NCBI RefSeq assembly: GCF_001073155.1
Contig: NZ_JVEE01000028.1
Coordinates: forward strand, 1-46,312
Source of the DNA: Streptococcus parasanguinis
GTDB taxonomy: Bacteria > Bacillota > Bacilli > Lactobacillales > Streptococcaceae
Direction of reading: 5' to 3'
DNA length: 46,312 nucleotides
Made by a program: the position numbers and the translations under genes. The notes beneath the pieces are model-generated. The model was given only the letters and a program-made list of their open reading frames with translations, made no database searches and was not told the origin of the DNA. Positions 19,366 to 30,553 of this stretch are shown here, in pieces (within the stretch, counting starts at the first letter, position 1; every line of letters starts with the position of its first letter).

Positions 19366-20238
19366 TTAGTCACATACAAATTGGCGATATTCTGTTGTCA
19401 AAGCTTTCCATACAGACTCTGTAGGAAATACTTTCCCAGTCATTAATTCAAATGCTGCTTCAGCTTGATAAAAGAGCATTCCCAGCCCATTTACCCTCTG
19501 GTTTCCTTGATTCACTGCTAATTGCAGAAAGGGGGTCACTGCCGGATAGTAGGCCATCTCTACGATTAAGGCATGTGGGGGAAAGGTCAATTGACTCGCT
19601 ATTGGAAGAGACTGACCATCCATTCCAACACCAGTGGCATTTAAGATGAGATCAGCTTGATTAAAAGAGTTTTGAACATCTTCATCTTTCTCAATCGCAT
19701 ACAATTCTATCAAGAAATCAAAGCCTTCTTCAACCAACTGAACTATTGAACGATAATGAACCAATCTTTCCTCTCTCACAAAGACAAGGATACGTTTCAC
19801 ACCTAGATGAATCGCCTGTGCAATAATCGCTAAAGCTGCACCACCTGCACCTAAGAGAACCATTGTTTTTCCCTTAATAGAGAAAGCAGGAGGTAAACTA
19901 CGAAAGAAACCAATTCCATCCGTATTATAGCCTTTAAGCTTGCCATCACGGTGAACAATGGTATTGACAGAACCGATCTTTCGGGCCATCTCATCCACTT
20001 CATCTAGATAAGGAAAGACCTTCTGCTTATAGGGCATGGAGATATTGGCCCCAATCATATCTAACTTACGAATTTGGCTGATGGTGCTTTCTAAGTCTTC
20101 TTCAGCAATATCCCAAGCTAGATAAGCAGCATTGGTCGCTGTTAATTCATAAGCTAGATTATGGATGAAAGGAGAAATACTATGACGAATGGGATGGGCA
20201 ATGACCGCTGCCATCCGAGTATATCCGTCAATCTTCAT
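19366..20238 (-). CDS. aroE: Shikimate dehydrogenase
   Basis: The 290-aa enzyme reduces 3-dehydroshikimate to shikimate with NADPH. The substrate motif is HSISPFIHN, the catalytic Lys is in [10 protein letters not shown], and GYNTDGIGF and the NADP-binding loop [11 protein letters not shown] follow. The ATG lies in the last codons of aroD (11-nt overlap) with GGGAG upstream, so the two are coupled. Length is normal for the family. Confidence 0.95.
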   Translation of the reverse strand: MKIDGYTRMAAVIAHPIRHSISPFIHNLAYELTATNAAYLAWDIAEEDLESTISQIRKLDMIGANISMPYKQKVFPYLDEVDEMARKIGSVNTIVHRDGKLKGYNTDGIGFFRSLPPAFSIKGKTMVLLGAGGAALAIIAQAIHLGVKRILVFVREERLVHYRSIVQLVEEGFDFLIELYAIEKDEDVQNSFNQADLILNATGVGMDGQSLPIASQLTFPPHALIVEMAYYPAVTPFLQLAVNQGNQRVNGLGMLFYQAEAAFELMTGKVFPTESVWKALTTEYRQFVCD

Positions 20239-20905
20239 TTAATAACTCCCGAATTCTTCTCATATTTTCAAGAGGAATTTGACCTGGAGCACTTTCATCT
20301 CCGACTCTAGCATAAGACCAAGAAGAGCCTGTCAAATCAGCTGTCAAGCGCGAAATCTTCCCGACCTTGCCCATGGAAATCGTTACATATTCTTGCTCAG
20401 GGTTCAGTGTCTTGAAACCACGCGTATAATTCATCAAGTCAAGAACATCTTGTTCATTGTGGGCCATAACGGATACCTTGACTAATTTTGGAGAAAAGCT
20501 GGTCAATTCCGATAAGATCTCCATCATATTTTCCGGAGTTTCTTGGAAATTGTGGTAGCTAAGAACAAGATTTGAAAATTCCAACATCTCTTCAAAGACT
20601 TCACGGTGACTATAATACTCGAAATCGATATAATCCGGATGATAGATGGATTGAATATCTTTTAGAATCCCAACATATTCTTCATTAGTCAGCTCCATCT
20701 CTCCACCTTCAGCTCGAGTCCGCAAGGTGAATAAAATCTCGCGTCCAGCAAATTTCTCAAAAACTGCAGGAGCGACGGTTAAGATCTCGCTTTTTTCTAA
20801 AAAGTCTGCACGCCACTCAATAACATCTGCATCCTCGTAACGCGAACTATCTAGTTGTTGCGCCTCTTCTAAGGAGCGAGGCATAATCGAAACAACTAAC
20901 TTCAT
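20228..20905 (-). CDS. aroD: 3-dehydroquinate dehydratase, type I
   Basis: The 225-aa class I enzyme forms a Schiff base with 3-dehydroquinate and removes water. Visible residues are E30 and R32 in [18 protein letters not shown]118 in SYHNFQ and the Schiff-base Lys K143 in KLVKVSVMA. It overlaps the rlmI-like stop by 4 nt and aroE by 11 nt. Placement behind an rRNA methyltransferase gene is the pneumococcal arrangement. Confidence 0.95.
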   Translation of the reverse strand: MKLVVSIMPRSLEEAQQLDSSRYEDADVIEWRADFLEKSEILTVAPAVFEKFAGREILFTLRTRAEGGEMELTNEEYVGILKDIQSIYHPDYIDFEYYSHREVFEEMLEFSNLVLSYHNFQETPENMMEILSELTSFSPKLVKVSVMAHNEQDVLDLMNYTRGFKTLNPEQEYVTISMGKVGKISRLTADLTGSSWSYARVGDESAPGQIPLENMRRIRELLNED

Positions 20906-22065
20906 ACATCCACCCTAATCGTAAATACTTTTAAGTAATTACTACTTTCTTCTTTCTTGTTCCATCGAAAATCTCCCGGAAGTCCGTATTCCGCTACATA
21001 GCGATGCTTACGTCCTTGAAATCCCTTTTCGATTTGTTTTTTAAATTTATCTTTGGTCACATTTGCTGCATTGGTACTGAGAATCAAGGTCCCACCTGGA
21101 TTTAAAATCTCAAGAGCCTCGCTGACCAATCGATGATAATCTTTAGCGACTGAAAAGGTCCGTTTTTTATTCCGCGCAAAGCTAGGCGGATCAACCACGA
21201 TCACATCATAGCTTAGGTCATGGCGTTTGGCATATTTGTAATAGTCAAAGACATCCATCACGACAAAACGATGAGCATCCAACGCCAAGCCATTTGCCAC
21301 AAAATGCGCTTCTGATAATTCTCTACTTCTCTTAGCCAGATCGACCGATGTTGTCTCAACTGCTCCACCCATTGCCGCAGCCACAGAGAAGGCCGCCGTA
21401 TAGGAGAACATATTAAGCAAGGACTTACCAGCAGCGAGCCCCTCAACTAAACTTCCTCGGACTTCATGCTGGTCCAAAAAGATCCCCGTCATCAAGCCAT
21501 CATTGAGAAAGACTTGGTAAGAGACCCCATTTTCAAGAATCAAAAATTCTTGCGGAGCTTCTTCTCCATAGACATGAGCTGATTCATAGTCCAAGCCTTT
21601 AAAGCGAATCTTTTCATAGCCCCCTCGGACTTCTGGAAAAGCTTCTTGAAAGGCCGCTAGAATGGTTCCCTTGATCTGAAATACGAAAGGATTGTACCAA
21701 GAAAAAACAACAAACTCACCATACAAGTCAACCGTGAAACCACCAAAACCATCTCCCTCTTGGTTAAAGAGACGAAAGGCCGTCGTCGTTTCATCCGCAT
21801 AATAAGAACGACGGTATTGCTTGGCTTTGATGAAAAGCTTTTTAAAAAAGTCTTGATCAAAAGCGACCAACTCTTGTGAAACAAACCATCCAATCCCTTT
21901 ATTTTGTTCAGATAAGTATCCGACTCCTAGGGATTGTCCATCTCCTGAAAGCAATTGAATCGCTTGATCCAAAGCAGGAAGTGACTCAAAATCTTGCTTT
22001 TCAAGAAGGGATTGTCCTTGTTTTAATTTTCGAGCTACTTGCCGACTGACTGTGAGTTTTTTCAT
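20902..22065 (-). CDS. Class I SAM-dependent 23S rRNA methyltransferase, RlmI-like
   Basis: The 387-aa protein matches the RlmI/YccW family, which methylates C5 of a 23S rRNA cytosine. An N-terminal PUA-like part (1-75) is followed by [20 protein letters not shown], the SAM motif [15 protein letters not shown], the [12 protein letters not shown] motif (about 286-297) and [10 protein letters not shown]. It is the first gene before aroD (4-nt overlap). The ATG at 22065 lies only 7 nt from a TATAAT -10, so the mRNA is predicted to be leaderless; GAGGGT touches the ATG too closely to act as a normal ribosome site. I do not assign the exact target base. Confidence 0.88.
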   Translation of the reverse strand: MKKLTVSRQVARKLKQGQSLLEKQDFESLPALDQAIQLLSGDGQSLGVGYLSEQNKGIGWFVSQELVAFDQDFFKKLFIKAKQYRRSYYADETTTAFRLFNQEGDGFGGFTVDLYGEFVVFSWYNPFVFQIKGTILAAFQEAFPEVRGGYEKIRFKGLDYESAHVYGEEAPQEFLILENGVSYQVFLNDGLMTGIFLDQHEVRGSLVEGLAAGKSLLNMFSYTAAFSVAAAMGGAVETTSVDLAKRSRELSEAHFVANGLALDAHRFVVMDVFDYYKYAKRHDLSYDVIVVDPPSFARNKKRTFSVAKDYHRLVSEALEILNPGGTLILSTNAANVTKDKFKKQIEKGFQGRKHRYVAEYGLPGDFRWNKKEESSNYLKVFTIRVDV

Positions 22066-22072
22066 ACCCTCT

Positions 22073-22101
22073 ATTATAGCAAAAGTCTGCAGTTTTCACA
22101 A
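22073..22101 (-). promoter_or_regulatory. Promoter of the rlmI-like/aroD/aroE unit, leaderless type
   Basis: On the minus strand TTGTGA (22096-22101), 17 nt, then a consensus TATAAT (22073-22078) preceded by TG (extended -10). The -10 ends 7 nt before the A of the ATG at 22065, placing the transcription start at or next to the start codon. Confidence 0.7.
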
Positions 22102-22244
22102 AGAGAGGGTTTATTTACTGGAACTTTTTTTACCATTTTATCCTAGCTCTCATCATTTAGCTTCAAATGATATAAAATGCCGGATCTTTCCTATTTCTTT
22201 CCTCTCCTTTACAGTCATTTTTTTCTTTCTCCATAAAAATGTGG

Positions 22245-22250
22245 TATACT
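22245..22250 (+). promoter_or_regulatory. Extended -10 promoter of ltaS
   Basis: TATACT with TG one base upstream (GTGGTATACT). The expected -35 position reads TTTCTT, which is weak; extended -10 promoters tolerate this. It lies about 45 nt before the GTG start at 22296. Confidence 0.55.
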
Positions 22251-22295
22251 TGTATATGAAAATTTTTAGGAAATAAGACAAGGAAGTAACATTTT

Positions 22296-24455
22296 GTGAA
22301 AAAAATTACGAATTCGATACTCAATTTCATGAGTACCAGACTAGGATTTGTCTTGACCCTTCTGTTGCTCTACTGGTTCAAAACCATGTGGGCCTATTCA
22401 GTTGATTTTAATTTAGACATTCAAGGACCCTATCAAATTTTTCTAGCAGTGATCAACCCATTGCCGATCAGTCTGCTCTTCATCGGTCTAGCACTCTATA
22501 TCAAACGAACCAAGCTCTTTTATAGTTTGGCCTTTGGGATCTACCTTCTCTTATTTATTTGGTTGATTTCCAACTCCATCTATTATCGAGAGTTTACAGA
22601 CTTCGTAACGGTCAATACCATGTTGGCTTCCAGCAAGGTTTCTGCCGGTCTCGGAGCTGCTGCTTTAGAATTGTTCCGCCCTTGGGATGTGATCTACATT
22701 CTAGATTTCCCTATTCTAGCTTTCTTCTTCTTTAAGAAATGGATTCGAATGGACAATCGTCCCTTCAATAAACGAGCTAGTTTTGCGGTTACCTCTTTAT
22801 CGGCTATGCTCTTTTCGGCCAACCTTTTCCTCGCAGAAATTGACCGACCTGAGCTCTTGACTCGTGGGTTCTCAAACTACTATGTCGTTCGTGCCCTAGG
22901 CTTACCAGCCTTTCTGGGTTATAGCGCTAATCAGACCTATGCTGCCAACAAAGAACGTTCCAAAGCCTCCGAAGCAGATTTAAAACCGGTGGAAGAATAT
23001 ATCCAACAGCATTATGCCAAGCCTAATCCTGAGTACTTTGGAATGGCCAAAGGCCGTAATGTTATCTACATTCACTTGGAAAGTTTCCAACAATTCTTGA
23101 TCGATTACAAGTTGAAAGTAGACGATAAAGAATATGAAGTGACACCTTTCTTAAACTCACTTTACCACTCGAAAGAAACCTTTGCCTTTTCAAATGTTTT
23201 TAACCAAGTCAAGGCAGGGAAAACGTCTGATGCTGAGACCATGATTGAAACAGGCCTCTTCGGACTCAACCAAGGCTCCTTTATGGTGAACTATGGTGGA
23301 ACCAATACCCAACAGGCTGCACCATTTATTCTTTCAAAAAATGGTTACAACTCGAGCGCTGTTTTCCATGGGAATGCTGGAAGTTTCTGGAATCGAAATA
23401 CCGCCTATAAACAATGGGGCTACAATTACTTCTTTGATGCCAGCTACTTCACCAAACAAAATAGCAGCAATTCCTTCCAGTATGGTCTTAATGACAAATA
23501 CATGCTCAAGGATTCCATCAAATACCTAGAAAGATTGCAACAGCCTTTCTATACGAAGTTCATTACGGTTTCCAACCACTATCCTTATACGACCAGCCTG
23601 TCAGGAGATGATCTTGGCTTTCCTCTAGCTAAGACTCAGGACGAAACCATCAATGGCTACTTTGCGACCGCTAACTACCTAGATTCTTCGATCAAGGCCT
23701 TCTTTGATTACCTGAAAGAATCTGGTCTTTACAAAAATTCCATCATCGTTCTCTATGGGGACCACTACGGAATTTCAAACTCCCGCAACCCAGCTCTTGC
23801 TCCTCTACTTGGTAAGAACTCTGAAACGTGGTCAAGTTATGACAATGCCATGTTGCAACGCGTACCTTATATGGTAGTTATTCCAGGTATGGATAAGGGT
23901 GGCATCATTGATACCTATGGTGGCGAAATTGATATGCTCCCAACCTTGGAACATTTGCTAGGCATTGAATCCAATAAATTCCTCCAAGTTGGTCAAGATA
24001 TGCTCTCTCCAGAACATGATCAAATCGTCGCCTTCCGCTCCGCTAACTACTTTGTAACTCCAGAGTATACGAGCTATAGTGGCCGGACCTATTACACCAA
24101 AACAGGTGAGGAAATCACCAACCCAGACGAAAAAACCAAGGAAGAACTGGATAAGATTAGGGAAGCTGCTAACCTGCAATTGAAGATTAGCGATAGCATC
24201 CAGACCGGTGATCTCCTTCGCTTCTTCAAAGGCAATGATCTTGGAAAAGTCAATCCAGAAGATTATTCCTACACCAATTCCTTCAAGGCATTGAAGAAGA
24301 TTGAAAAGGAAAAAGGTGACAAATCAACCAGCCTTTATAACCAACGTGGCAACCAGTCTACCGTTGATCTCTTCAAGGCACCAACTTATAAAGAATTGCA
24401 CCCAGAAGATGATAGTTCTTCCTCAACAGAGACCAGTAGCAGTTCTTCTAAATAA
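22296..24455 (+). CDS. ltaS: Lipoteichoic acid synthase
   Basis: The 719-aa membrane enzyme polymerises glycerol-phosphate from phosphatidylglycerol into lipoteichoic acid. Five membrane helices fill about residues 15-185. After a linker the extracellular sulfatase-fold domain has the metal ligand E262 in IHLESFQ, the nucleophile T310 in AGKTSDAE, W365/R368 in SFWNR and D489-H490 in YGDHYG. The tail (from about 700) is Ser/Thr-rich and ends in SSSSSK. I take GTG 22296, with AAGGAAG about ten bases upstream. It is divergent from the rlmI-like gene and has its own promoter and terminator. Some mitis-group species make other teichoic acids, so substrate is inferred from motifs. Confidence 0.9.
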   Translation: MKKITNSILNFMSTRLGFVLTLLLLYWFKTMWAYSVDFNLDIQGPYQIFLAVINPLPISLLFIGLALYIKRTKLFYSLAFGIYLLLFIWLISNSIYYREFTDFVTVNTMLASSKVSAGLGAAALELFRPWDVIYILDFPILAFFFFKKWIRMDNRPFNKRASFAVTSLSAMLFSANLFLAEIDRPELLTRGFSNYYVVRALGLPAFLGYSANQTYAANKERSKASEADLKPVEEYIQQHYAKPNPEYFGMAKGRNVIYIHLESFQQFLIDYKLKVDDKEYEVTPFLNSLYHSKETFAFSNVFNQVKAGKTSDAETMIETGLFGLNQGSFMVNYGGTNTQQAAPFILSKNGYNSSAVFHGNAGSFWNRNTAYKQWGYNYFFDASYFTKQNSSNSFQYGLNDKYMLKDSIKYLERLQQPFYTKFITVSNHYPYTTSLSGDDLGFPLAKTQDETINGYFATANYLDSSIKAFFDYLKESGLYKNSIIVLYGDHYGISNSRNPALAPLLGKNSETWSSYDNAMLQRVPYMVVIPGMDKGGIIDTYGGEIDMLPTLEHLLGIESNKFLQVGQDMLSPEHDQIVAFRSANYFVTPEYTSYSGRTYYTKTGEEITNPDEKTKEELDKIREAANLQLKISDSIQTGDLLRFFKGNDLGKVNPEDYSYTNSFKALKKIEKEKGDKSTSLYNQRGNQSTVDLFKAPTYKELHPEDDSSSSTETSSSSSK

Positions 24456-24459
24456 AAAG

Positions 24460-24487
24460 AATCCCTGAGTTTAAAAACTCAGGGATT
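24460..24487. terminator. Bidirectional terminator between ltaS and pulA
   Basis: AATCCCTGAGTTT (24460-24472) pairs with AAACTCAGGGATT (24475-24487). TTTTG follows on the plus strand and a T-rich stretch on the minus strand, serving both convergent genes. Confidence 0.85.
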
Positions 24488-24507
24488 TTGTGATTTCTTT
24501 AAAAAGA

Positions 24508-26817
24508 TTACGCTTTACCTTCATCTAGGACTTCAAAAACAGAAGCTGTTAAATTCTCCACATAGAATGGTCGTTTATGACGACTATTCCCAACCATCAA
24601 TTTCAATTTATTTGAATTTTGGAGGTAATAAGGAAGTCCGCTGGCGTTGAAGATGACCAAGTACTTCTTGTCTCCTGTAAGTTCAAATATCAGAAGTCCA
24701 CTACAATCAGTTGCAGATTGGATAAAGACTTGTTGGTAGATTTTATCGTAGCTTTCAAGCCCTAAGACAGGAAGACTTGTCTTCAAGGCGATCAAGCTTC
24801 GGATATAGGCAATTGATTCCTTGTTTTGACTGACCAGATCCCAGTTGACCTGATTCACAAAATCTGGAGCATTGTAGGAATTCATGGCCCGTTCACGATC
24901 CAAAGGAGTGATTTCTCCATCAGGACCTGTCGCTACCAATTTGGTCCTCATGAACTCTTGACCCAATTGCATAAAGGTCATGCCCTGAAAGAGCAGATTC
25001 ATAGCCGTAGCCAACTCTGAGCGCTTGACCAATCCTGCTACTTTTTCATTCGGATGAAGGGTCTGAAGCAAGTCATAGAGATTATAATTGTCATGAGCCT
25101 CCACATAATTCAAGACCTGATTGGGACTTAAATAATTGCCAAGCTCTGCACTACCTAAAACAGCACGCGCAACGATATACTCTGTTGATTTTCTGCTGAC
25201 AAAGCCACGTTTGATGGAACCATAAACCTCAGCCCCTTTAATGGCATCGCGCTCCGTATCATTGAAGAATCCAATTCGAGGCAATTGCGCTGCATTGTCC
25301 TTCTTAGCCTTGTCTTCTGGTGCGAGACCTGTCCCCATGTCCCAACCTTCTCCGTAAAGGAGAATACGAGGATCCAGAGCATCCATAGCCTCCCGAATAG
25401 CATTCATCGTCCTTACATCGTGAATGCCCATCAAATCAAAGCGGAAGCCATCGATCTGGTACTCCTTGACCCAGTGCGTGAGGGAATCAATCATGTACTT
25501 GCGGTACATTTCATGCTCACTAGCCGTTTCATTCCCAACACCTGTCCCATTTTGGAAGCGACCATCTGGCTCCATCCGGTAATAATAATCGGGTACTGTA
25601 TTTTGGAAAGGACCATGCTCGGTCGAGTAGATATGATTGTAGACCACATCCATGACCACAGAAATTCCTGCCTCATGATAAGCCCGGATCATGGTTTTGA
25701 GCTCTTTCATGGTTTGTTTCGGATTGGATGGATCCGTCGAAAAGCTAGTTTCTGGTGCAGAATAATTCTGAACGTCATAGCCCCAATTGTAGGTCACACG
25801 GCCTTCTTCGTCGTACTGTTTAAAGCGGTCAGAGATCGGCTGCAGTTGCACGACATTGACCCCTAACTGACGGATATAATCAAAGGCAGTTGCATCACCA
25901 TGGCTATTGACTGTTCCTTCTTGGCAAGCCCCCAGATAGGTCCCACGCAAAGACTCGTCCACACCTGATGTCGGTGACTTGGTCAAATCCCGAAGATGCA
26001 TCTCATAAATCACTGCTTGACAAGGATTGTCCAAGCGCCAAGGAGTTGCATCGGCGCCTTTTTTAGGACCCCAATCAAACTGACGATCTGCTCTTGAAAG
26101 AATGGCAGAGCGCATCCCATCCGCTGTCGTTGCAATGCTATAAGGATCGCGCGTCACTTGAGTATGGTGTTCAAAATGCACACGATATTGATAAGCCATG
26201 CCACTTAAATTTCCTAAAAAATCTAAAATCCAAACACCGTGGGTATTTTCTGGGTGGTAGCTAGACTCTTGTTTGCCTCGTGTCATTGGCATGCTCTTCC
26301 AAATAGGCGCATCCAAGTCTGTAGATTGATAGAGCAACAATTCAACTTTCTTGGCAGTAGGTGCCCATAGTTTAAAGCAATGCTCCCCTTCTTCCTCACG
26401 ATGACCAAGCCAGCCTTGATACGCCCATTTAGCATCAAACTCTCTAGGACGCATCGCCATATCGTAGGCATGAGGCTGACGATGGCTGTAGGCATGACTC
26501 GTCAAAGCAGCTTGCAAAGAATAATAAACTGTATCGTCTCCATCGAGAATCCACACTTCTCGAACATGCCCTTCTGGTAAGAGTTCGATTTCAAAATCAC
26601 GGGTCTTGGTGAGCCAATCCCCTTCTTTAACCAGGACATGGCCCCGGTTCAAGGCATCCTCACTCTCGTATACCAGATTTCCCTCTACTCCAAAATAATC
26701 CAACTTGGAGAAAGAGACTGATTTTCCTTCTACTTGATCCTGCCACTGCCACATATCATAGGCAAAATAATTTCCTTTTTGCTTATGAAAATGAAGCTTT
26801 ACATGGTATTGTCGCAT
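24508..26817 (-). CDS. pulA: Type I pullulanase (glycogen debranching type)
   Basis: The 769-aa protein hydrolyses alpha-1,6 branches in glycogen or maltodextrins. N-terminal beta domains and a CBM48-like module (about 130-245) precede a GH13 catalytic barrel. YNWGYD (343-348) is the type I pullulanase signature. Other motifs are DVVYNH (390-395), the nucleophile D461 in GFRFD, the acid E490 in YGEGW and D576 in EAHDN. No signal peptide or wall anchor is present, so it acts in the cytoplasm, unlike the surface pullulanase SpuA. It is the third gene after ligA and the lipid kinase (78-nt gap). Family assignment is firm. Confidence 0.93.
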   Translation of the reverse strand: MRQYHVKLHFHKQKGNYFAYDMWQWQDQVEGKSVSFSKLDYFGVEGNLVYESEDALNRGHVLVKEGDWLTKTRDFEIELLPEGHVREVWILDGDDTVYYSLQAALTSHAYSHRQPHAYDMAMRPREFDAKWAYQGWLGHREEEGEHCFKLWAPTAKKVELLLYQSTDLDAPIWKSMPMTRGKQESSYHPENTHGVWILDFLGNLSGMAYQYRVHFEHHTQVTRDPYSIATTADGMRSAILSRADRQFDWGPKKGADATPWRLDNPCQAVIYEMHLRDLTKSPTSGVDESLRGTYLGACQEGTVNSHGDATAFDYIRQLGVNVVQLQPISDRFKQYDEEGRVTYNWGYDVQNYSAPETSFSTDPSNPKQTMKELKTMIRAYHEAGISVVMDVVYNHIYSTEHGPFQNTVPDYYYRMEPDGRFQNGTGVGNETASEHEMYRKYMIDSLTHWVKEYQIDGFRFDLMGIHDVRTMNAIREAMDALDPRILLYGEGWDMGTGLAPEDKAKKDNAAQLPRIGFFNDTERDAIKGAEVYGSIKRGFVSRKSTEYIVARAVLGSAELGNYLSPNQVLNYVEAHDNYNLYDLLQTLHPNEKVAGLVKRSELATAMNLLFQGMTFMQLGQEFMRTKLVATGPDGEITPLDRERAMNSYNAPDFVNQVNWDLVSQNKESIAYIRSLIALKTSLPVLGLESYDKIYQQVFIQSATDCSGLLIFELTGDKKYLVIFNASGLPYYLQNSNKLKLMVGNSRHKRPFYVENLTASVFEVLDEGKA

Positions 26818-26895
26818 AACATTTTCCTATTTCCAATTTAATACCGAAGGAACCATCCGCTTGTAAAACACGTAACGGACTCCAACTATTTGTTT

Positions 26896-27858
26896 TTATT
26901 CTTCAGATGGGTGAACCAAAGCATCGTTGTTGATTTCATCAATATTTGCAAAGAATTCCAAGTGATTATGGAAGACTTCCAATTCAACTGGAGTATCTCC
27001 TCCGTATTCCCCATCTAGATTGATGCGGAATGGTTGAGCATTTTTCCCTAACATTTCGATCGTCAACTTCTTGGTCTTGAGATATTCTACATTTTCATCG
27101 TGCACATGCTTGCCTCCATTAATGGCCTGAATCATCAAGGACAACATGTTAAAGAGCTTAGCAGTTTTTACGATAATCAAGGTAAAGTTCCCATCATCAA
27201 GCTTAGCATCTGGCGCAACACTTTCAAAACCAGCAATCGAGTTGGTAAGAGCCACAAAAATCATAGACGCTGGCCCTTCAAAGACACCATTGTCGTGCTC
27301 AATCCGCACCTTACGAGCCTTGTTTCGTGGCAACATTTTAGCAGCTTCTGCCACATAGGCAAAGTAACCCAAGCGAGATTTAACACTACTTGGAACACTG
27401 AAGGTCAATTCTGTCATGGTTCCTGCTGCAGCAATGTTGATGAAATACTTACTGCCATAGGCACGACCAATATCCATCTGAATGGTTTGATTCTTTTCGA
27501 TAATGCGAGCAGCCGCCACAGGATCACCCATCGGGATCTTCAAGGCACGCGCATAGTCATTGGTGGTACCAGTCGGGATAAAGGCCATCTGCGGACGATT
27601 TTCCAGACCTGCAACCCCATTGACCACTTCGTTAATCGTACCATCTCCACCAGCGGCAATGATTAAATCAAAGCCTGCCTTAGCGGCTCTTTCTGCTTCA
27701 TTTTGGGCAGAAAATGGTTCTGGAGTCGTTTGATAAGCGCTAGTTTCATAGCCCACATCTTCGAGTACGTCCAAGACTTCCGCAATATTTTTCTTGATAA
27801 TTTCTTGCCCAGAGGTCGGATTATAAATTAAACGGGCTTTTTTGATTCGTTCTACCAT
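26896..27858 (-). CDS. YegS/BmrU/DgkB-family lipid kinase
   Basis: The 320-aa protein has the diacylglycerol-kinase catalytic fold: an N-terminal NPTSG motif (LIYNPTSGQEI), the ATP-binding IIAAGGDGTINEVVNGV (about 67-83) and PTGTTNDYARAL. The C-terminal beta domain contains ANIDEINND. By similarity it is DgkB, which recycles diacylglycerol released by LtaS-type enzymes; sphingolipid-kinase-like relatives exist, so substrate is inferred. Its ATG is 10 nt past the ligA stop and pulA follows. Confidence 0.85.
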   Translation of the reverse strand: MVERIKKARLIYNPTSGQEIIKKNIAEVLDVLEDVGYETSAYQTTPEPFSAQNEAERAAKAGFDLIIAAGGDGTINEVVNGVAGLENRPQMAFIPTGTTNDYARALKIPMGDPVAAARIIEKNQTIQMDIGRAYGSKYFINIAAAGTMTELTFSVPSSVKSRLGYFAYVAEAAKMLPRNKARKVRIEHDNGVFEGPASMIFVALTNSIAGFESVAPDAKLDDGNFTLIIVKTAKLFNMLSLMIQAINGGKHVHDENVEYLKTKKLTIEMLGKNAQPFRINLDGEYGGDTPVELEVFHNHLEFFANIDEINNDALVHPSEE

Positions 27859-27867
27859 AAAGATCCT

Positions 27868-29841
<1,974 letters not shown>

Positions 29842-29884
29842 TAAAATCTTAATTTAGCCTTGAATTTACTGCATTCTTAGCATT

Positions 29885-29910
29885 AAAAAAAGGAGCCAAA
29901 GCTCCCTTTT
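29885..29910. terminator. Terminator after queT
   Basis: GGAGC (29892-29896), loop CAAA and GCTCC (29901-29905) form a hairpin 7 nt past the queT stop. The minus strand continues with a run of T. It insulates ligA from queT transcription. Confidence 0.75.
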
Positions 29911-29911
29911 C

Positions 29912-30421
29912 TTATTTTGTAAAATCGATCCGTTTAGAAAGTTGATTGATCACAATCGCTCCAAAAATCAAGGATGCAAATTCACCCAATCCCATGGTCA
30001 ACCAGTTATAGAAGAATGGTTGGCCTTGAAGGTAATAAAGTTCCAAGGCAATCGTAAACATGGAGATGGAAAAGAATATCGCAAACAAGAAATGGTCCAA
30101 GCGAATAAGGCCGTCAAACAAGAACTTGTTTTTGAATCGACCAAATAGAATGAGTCCAAGTCCTAAGAAGACAAAGGTTGAACCTCCACCGACAAAGACA
30201 TCGATCCATCCAAAACTAAATAAGTTAGCAATCATACAACCAAGCGTCACCGCAATCAAGTACTTCTTATTGTAAAAAGCTAAGAAATTCATCATTTCCG
30301 AAACACGGAATTGATAGCCATAGTAGGCCATAGCGTTGAGAGGTGGGGTAATGGTCAATACGATATAAATCGCAGCAACAATAGCAATTTGTGCCATATC
30401 ACGAGCAGTTAACTGTTTCAT
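29912..30421 (-). CDS. queT: QueT-family ECF transporter substrate-binding subunit (queuosine precursor)
   Basis: The 169-aa membrane protein has five or six helices and belongs to the QueT (COG4708) S-components of energy-coupling-factor transporters. LTARDMAQIAIVAAIYIVLT (residues 4-23) with NAMAYYGYQFRVSEMMNFLA and GWIDVFVGGGST match the family. It captures a queuosine precursor such as preQ1 and works with a shared EcfA/EcfT module encoded elsewhere. The preQ1-II riboswitch directly upstream, whose Shine-Dalgarno serves this ATG, supports the substrate. Monocistronic. Confidence 0.92.
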   Translation of the reverse strand: MKQLTARDMAQIAIVAAIYIVLTITPPLNAMAYYGYQFRVSEMMNFLAFYNKKYLIAVTLGCMIANLFSFGWIDVFVGGGSTFVFLGLGLILFGRFKNKFLFDGLIRLDHFLFAIFFSISMFTIALELYYLQGQPFFYNWLTMGLGEFASLIFGAIVINQLSKRIDFTK

Positions 30422-30486
30422 TTATTCTCCTTTAGCGGTTTTCCCACGTGTAATATGCTTGGCGAAAGGATCTTAAGCACCAAGGG
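30422..30486 (-). ncRNA. preQ1-II riboswitch (COG4708 motif)
   Basis: The minus strand reads CTTGGTGCTTAAG (from 30484), then TTTCGCCAAGCATATTACAC, GTGGG, ACCGC and AAAGGAGAA before the queT ATG. This is the preQ1-II pattern: the P2 stem CTTGG/CCAAG and a 3' stem that folds into a pseudoknot covering the AAAGGAG (30427-30433). The pattern is known mainly from Streptococcaceae upstream of COG4708 genes. Binding of preQ1 hides the ribosome site and lowers queT translation. The promoter is at 30515-30520. Confidence 0.93.
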
Positions 30487-30514
30487 TTGAAGGTTTGATT
30501 TCTTCAACTTTTCA

Positions 30515-30520
30515 AGTATA
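30515..30520 (-). promoter_or_regulatory. Extended -10 promoter of the queT riboswitch transcript
   Basis: Minus-strand TG-C-TATACT; transcription would begin near 30508, about 22 nt before the aptamer. The -35 region is poor. It lies only 21 nt from the divergent gtrA -10. Confidence 0.55.
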
Positions 30521-30541
30521 GCATATTTTGAGGTTTTATGG

Positions 30542-30547
30542 TAGACT
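30542..30547 (+). promoter_or_regulatory. Extended -10 of gtrA, leaderless type
   Basis: TGG-TAGACT with the hexamer at 30542-30547; six bases (GAATTT) separate it from the ATG at 30554. The -35 region is weak (TAGCAT). Confidence 0.5.
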
Positions 30548-30553
30548 GAATTT

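Noticed and set aside
22138..22276. 74-aa plus-strand ORF ending before ltaS
   Set aside because: It begins inside the rlmI-like promoter region and contains the ltaS promoter; composition is that of intergenic DNA.
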